Position numbers and translations under genes: made by a program. A stretch of DNA of 17,223 nt from Planctomycetota bacterium (GTDB lineage: Bacteria > Planctomycetota > UBA1135 > UBA2386), in contig JACKIB010000042.1 of the NCBI GenBank assembly GCA_020638695.1, forward strand, positions 1-17,223, written 5' to 3'. Below the pieces are notes generated by a model. The model was not told the origin of the DNA, made no database searches, and saw nothing but the letters and a program-made list of their open reading frames with translations. Below, piece by piece: positions 14,432-17,223 of this stretch; position 1 is the stretch's first letter, and each line of letters starts with the position of its first letter.

Positions 14432-15889
14432 TCACCCGCGGCGGATCAAGCAGTGCGGTCCACCGGCGCCACGGTGAGCCAGATCGGGGATCGGCACCAA
14501 CGTGCAGCCCAATTTCGACAGCTGCTCCGCCGCACGCTGGTCGTGCTGCCGGGCACCGGGCGTGCGGTCACCGAACTCCGGCATCAACAGCAAAGCGGGC
14601 GCACCGGGCCGCGGCACCCAGACGGCGTTCAGGTGAAACTGCCGCCGCATGGCGAGCCCGAGGTCGAGCGGCAAGCGCGTCACCGCGAAGCCGTGGCGCC
14701 GCAGCCCGTCGGCGTAGCTCTCGAGATCGCGCCGGATCCCGTAGGCCTGCCGCAGCTCGTCGAGTTCGACCCGCAGCGCGGTGAATCGCGCCACGTCGCG
14801 TGCCCACTCCGCGGGCGACGCGGACTCCGGCCGCGCGACGCCGTGGAACGAACCGTGCGCCAGAGACGACCGCACCGCTCCGAGGTCCAGCCCGTAGCGG
14901 CGCGCCAACTCGGCGAGCGCCCCGAACAACCGCGGCCGCAGCTCGGCCTCGGGAATCGCATCGCGCGGCAGGCACAGCTCGTGCACCACCGCGCGCCCCG
15001 GCGCGTGCAGCAACATCGCCTGGTCGAGGTGGAACAGGACCTTCGACTGCGGCAGCCAGCCTCCCGCCGGGTTGCGCGTGCCGAGCAGCACCGCGCGGTC
15101 GACACCGAACGCGGCCTCGAGCACGCGGCAGTAGGTGGCGTCGGTGAGCGACAGCCCCGCTTGCCGGTAGAGGTCCTCGGTGATGCGGAAGTCCGAGGCA
15201 CCGCAGAACAGGATCGTGCGACCGTCGGGCTGGCGACCGGTGACCAAGTTGCCCCCCGAGAAGAACAGCGGCGCGCGCAGCACCGATGTGCCGCGCAGTT
15301 GCAAGACGTCCACCACAGCAGTGTCGCCCGCATTCGCGTCATCGAGCGGCTGGGTACCGGATCGCGGAGCGCGCATCGGGCGAACCTGTTGGCGCTCGTC
15401 GCCGACCGCGAAGTCTCGCGACCAGATCGACAGGAAAGCCCCGGCTGGCGCGCGGATGAAGTCACACCGCCGCAGCAGCTCGCGCTGCTCCGCGAGTCGG
15501 CGACGCAACGCGGCTTCCACAACGTCACTGCGGACGATGAGCTTGAAGCGACACGGCCGCGGCAAGCGCGCCATGAGCGCGATCTGCTCGTCCATCGTCT
15601 CGGGCTCGTCGACGTGGATGTGCAGGATCCACGAGCTCGGGGCCACCTCGTGCTCCGGGTCCAGCCGCAGCTCGAGCCCGACTTCGAGCAACCCCCGCCA
15701 CACCGCCTGCAGCTCGTCCCGCAGCGCGCGCTGCGTCTCGGACACCGCGCGCGACGCGTCGGTGAACACCTGCGCATGGGCAGCGCGGAGCACCGCGCGT
15801 CGTTGGTGCAACGCAGCTGCGGAGCCCGGGGCAACGCGGCCACAACCCGCCAGGACGAGGAACCCCGCGATCACGAGCCAACGTGCCAC
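14432..15889 (-). CDS. Lipoprotein of the guanidino-modifying / arginine-deiminase superfamily
   Basis: This protein has about 485 residues. From the GTG at 15889 the N-terminus is a lipoprotein signal, with hydrophobic WLVIAGFLVLAG and a lipobox LAGC at Cys16, so it is probably lipid-anchored. Residues about 85-485 carry the ordered motifs of agmatine deiminases and Porphyromonas-type peptidylarginine deiminases: WSRD (156-159), FFSGGNLV (209-216), FHLDQ (286-290) and GGPHCLIR (476-483). By family analogy Asp159, His287, Asp289 and the nucleophile Cys480 form the active site, which would hydrolyse a guanidino group to a ureido group and ammonia. Substrate is not readable; a surface location argues for peptides or extracellular guanidines rather than cytosolic agmatine. 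The open frame extends to 16084, but the extra 65 residues are basic and unstructured and would precede the signal peptide. No Shine-Dalgarno precedes 15889. Confidence 0.75.
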   Translation of the reverse strand: MARWLVIAGFLVLAGCGRVAPGSAAALHQRRAVLRAAHAQVFTDASRAVSETQRALRDELQAVWRGLLEVGLELRLDPEHEVAPSSWILHIHVDEPETMDEQIALMARLPRPCRFKLIVRSDVVEAALRRRLAEQRELLRRCDFIRAPAGAFLSIWSRDFAVGDERQQVRPMRAPRSGTQPLDDANAGDTAVVDVLQLRGTSVLRAPLFFSGGNLVTGRQPDGRTILFCGASDFRITEDLYRQAGLSLTDATYCRVLEAAFGVDRAVLLGTRNPAGGWLPQSKVLFHLDQAMLLHAPGRAVVHELCLPRDAIPEAELRPRLFGALAELARRYGLDLGAVRSSLAHGSFHGVARPESASPAEWARDVARFTALRVELDELRQAYGIRRDLESYADGLRRHGFAVTRLPLDLGLAMRRQFHLNAVWVPRPGAPALLLMPEFGDRTPGARQHDQRAAEQLSKLGCTLVPIPDLAHRGAGGPHCLIRRG

Positions 15890-16149
15890 TCGGTGGCGTC
15901 CGCGGCATCCAACCGCGAAAGGACTCGCCAAACGCTGTGCTGCCTGGACCGGCGCTGCGGAAGAAGGGCGGATCAAGTGCGGATTGCGAAGCGACGCGAC
16001 CCGATGTGGCGCGGGCGGGCGAAGGGACTCCGGCGGCAGGCGACCGCATTCTCCCACGCCGGCCGGAAGCGGGCACCGACACATCCGCGAAACCGGCGCG
16101 GCCGCAGCAGCACGGTCACGAGTCGTCGGAACCGCGCGTCAACCGGGGC
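15890..16149. other. Intergenic stretch between two minus-strand genes
   Basis: This stretch holds no supported gene. It contains the open upstream extension of the lipoprotein frame and, on the plus strand, shadow frames. I see no clear promoter or strong hairpin. Confidence 0.4.
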
Positions 16150-17223
16150 TCAGCGCGAGAACTCGAGACGCAAGTCCGACAACCCGCCGGCCGGCACCTG
16201 CACCTCACGTCCGTAGTCGTGCCGTCGCATCGCCCCGGTCGGCATCAGCCAAACCCGATAGCGCATCCCGGCATCCAGTTCGGACGTAGAGAAGCGACCG
16301 TCCGGTGCAACTTCGAACTGGTGCGATTCGCGGTCGCTGGTGAACCCGACCAGCCACCCCGCACCCGCCGGCGGCGCGCCGTCCAACGTGACCTGCCCGG
16401 AGACGGCGACGATCGCGGGACAGCGCAGCACCACTCCGGTAGTCACCTCCCCGGAGCGAACCGTGAACACGTCCGACTGCACCTCGCGGTGGCGCATGTT
16501 CAGCAACCGGTAGCGACCGGGCGCCAGGGACGTGGCTTCGACGGTCCCGTCCGCGCGCGAGACCACCCATCCCGCCACCGCGACGTCTTCTTCCACGACC
16601 AGGCATCGAGTCTTGCCCAAGCGCTGCCCGTTGGCACCGAGCACCTCGCCGCGCATTCCGCCCGGGGCGATGTCGATATCGAGGTGCACCTCGGGACGAT
16701 CGAGTGTCACCTTGCGGCTGAACAGTCGAATTTCGTTGCCCCCGCCGGTCTTGTGGATCACCACGAACACCTCGCGGAAGGTCACACCTTCCAGCACGAA
16801 GGAGCCGTCCTTCCCGATCAGGAACTGCCGGTTGAACCTCCGGTTGTCCGAGGAGAGGCTGACGGTCAATCCCGCGACGGGCTTGCCGCTGACCGACACC
16901 TTGCCGGTGATTCGGTGGTTACCCCGCACGTCACGACTGTCGACGTGAGCGACGAGTTCAGCGGAGCCGCCCTCCGGCACGACCACGTGCGTGCCAGTCG
17001 CATCGAACGGGACGTCGACCGCGCCGTACTTGGACCGCAGCATCACACTGAGCAGGCGGTACTCGCCCGGATTGACGCTCTCCTCCTTTCCCGCCGGCGG
17101 GACCGGGTACCGGCAGTACCTCCCCGTGGGTCCGACGAAGTGGAGCCAGGTGACTCCATCGAGCGCTGCGCCGAGCGAATCGCGCACCGACATCTTCAGC
17201 CGCGAGTGGCGGTGCAGGACGAC
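16150..17223 (-). CDS. Carboxypeptidase-regulatory-like multidomain protein, C-terminal part (cut by window edge)
   Basis: Only the C-terminal 357 residues are visible. The frame is open to the right edge, and the residues before the ATG at 17193 (VVLHRHSRLK) read like ordinary protein, so that ATG is internal. At least three prealbumin-like beta sandwiches of the CarboxypepD_reg type follow each other. The first is HRITGKVSVSGKPVAGLTVS with DGSFVLEGV. The second is GGMRGEVLGANGQRLGKTRC with DGTVEATSLAPGRYRLL. The third is VSGQVTLDGAPPAGAGWLVG with DGRFSTSELDAGMRYRVWL. The recurring G-x-V...G...DG-x-F/V...L-x-x-G-x-Y pattern is what identifies them. Such arrays are common in large secreted planctomycete proteins and act as structural or binding spacers. 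No catalytic domain is visible. An N-terminal signal peptide and further domains are expected to the right of the window. Confidence 0.8.
   Translation of the reverse strand, partial: VVLHRHSRLKMSVRDSLGAALDGVTWLHFVGPTGRYCRYPVPPAGKEESVNPGEYRLLSVMLRSKYGAVDVPFDATGTHVVVPEGGSAELVAHVDSRDVRGNHRITGKVSVSGKPVAGLTVSLSSDNRRFNRQFLIGKDGSFVLEGVTFREVFVVIHKTGGGNEIRLFSRKVTLDRPEVHLDIDIAPGGMRGEVLGANGQRLGKTRCLVVEEDVAVAGWVVSRADGTVEATSLAPGRYRLLNMRHREVQSDVFTVRSGEVTTGVVLRCPAIVAVSGQVTLDGAPPAGAGWLVGFTSDRESHQFEVAPDGRFSTSELDAGMRYRVWLMPTGAMRRHDYGREVQVPAGGLSDLRLEFSR

Noticed and set aside
13246..14784. 512-residue open frame on the plus strand
   Set aside because: It is the shadow of the secreted protein and lipoprotein genes, with biased Arg/Asp/His composition and no domain.
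15890..16084. ATG start at 16084 for the lipoprotein
   Set aside because: It would place 65 basic, unstructured residues before the lipoprotein signal.
14222..16216. 664-residue open frame on the plus strand
   Set aside because: It is antisense to the lipoprotein gene, which shows a lipobox and ordered deiminase motifs. The plus frame is Arg/Gln/His-rich with no recognisable domain.
1..17223. tRNA, rRNA, CRISPR arrays, insertion sequences, integrases or att sites
   Set aside because: I looked for repeat-spacer patterns, transposase motifs, terminal repeats and cloverleaf signatures and saw none.

Overview
This is a GC-rich bacterial window with tightly packed genes. The most likely source is a member of the Planctomycetota, probably one of the deep marine or metagenomic lineages. 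This rests on the kinds of protein present: several secreted proteins that end in the same type of beta-rich C-terminal module (closing in the pattern SNGLEITVGK or SGLEVTIY), an FG-GAP propeller protein, a DNRLRE-domain protein, a carboxypeptidase-regulatory-like multidomain protein, and a stand-alone ECF sigma factor. Shine-Dalgarno use is mixed: clear before 4060 and 14334, absent before 12642. There is no rRNA, tRNA, CRISPR array, insertion sequence or integrase. I cannot name a species.

Layout, left to right. (1) 233-1219 (+): secreted DNRLRE protein, closed by a strong hairpin at 1231-1254. (2) 1334-10013 (+): five genes on one strand that look like one transcription group: ABC ATPase, secreted subtilisin-type (S8) protease, two-unit FtsX/MacB-type permease, an unrecognised membrane-anchored protein with HEAT-like helices, and an HlyD-type membrane fusion protein. 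Three of the five make an inner-membrane exporter of the MacAB/DevBCA kind. The protease and the helical protein are interleaved with them. (3) 10182-10793 (-): ECF sigma factor, divergent from (4) 10902-12575 (+): secreted FG-GAP beta-propeller protein. (5) 12642-13271 (+): a small cytosolic protein that I read as a VLRF1-type (Vms1/ANKZF1-like) release factor or peptidyl-tRNA hydrolase. (6) Three genes on the minus strand: a cysteine-rich secreted protein (13264-14334, its tail overlapping the VLRF1 gene by 8 bases), a lipoprotein of the guanidino-modifying/arginine-deiminase superfamily (14432-15889), and the C-terminal part of a carboxypeptidase-regulatory-like protein that runs off the right edge (16150-17223).

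How the genes may work together (inference): most products act outside the cytoplasm. The exporter group could move or release a cell-envelope substrate, with the protease processing it. The sigma factor could control the neighbouring FG-GAP gene. The most surprising gene is the VLRF1-like protein, because that family is known mainly from eukaryotic ribosome-associated quality control and its bacterial members are little studied.
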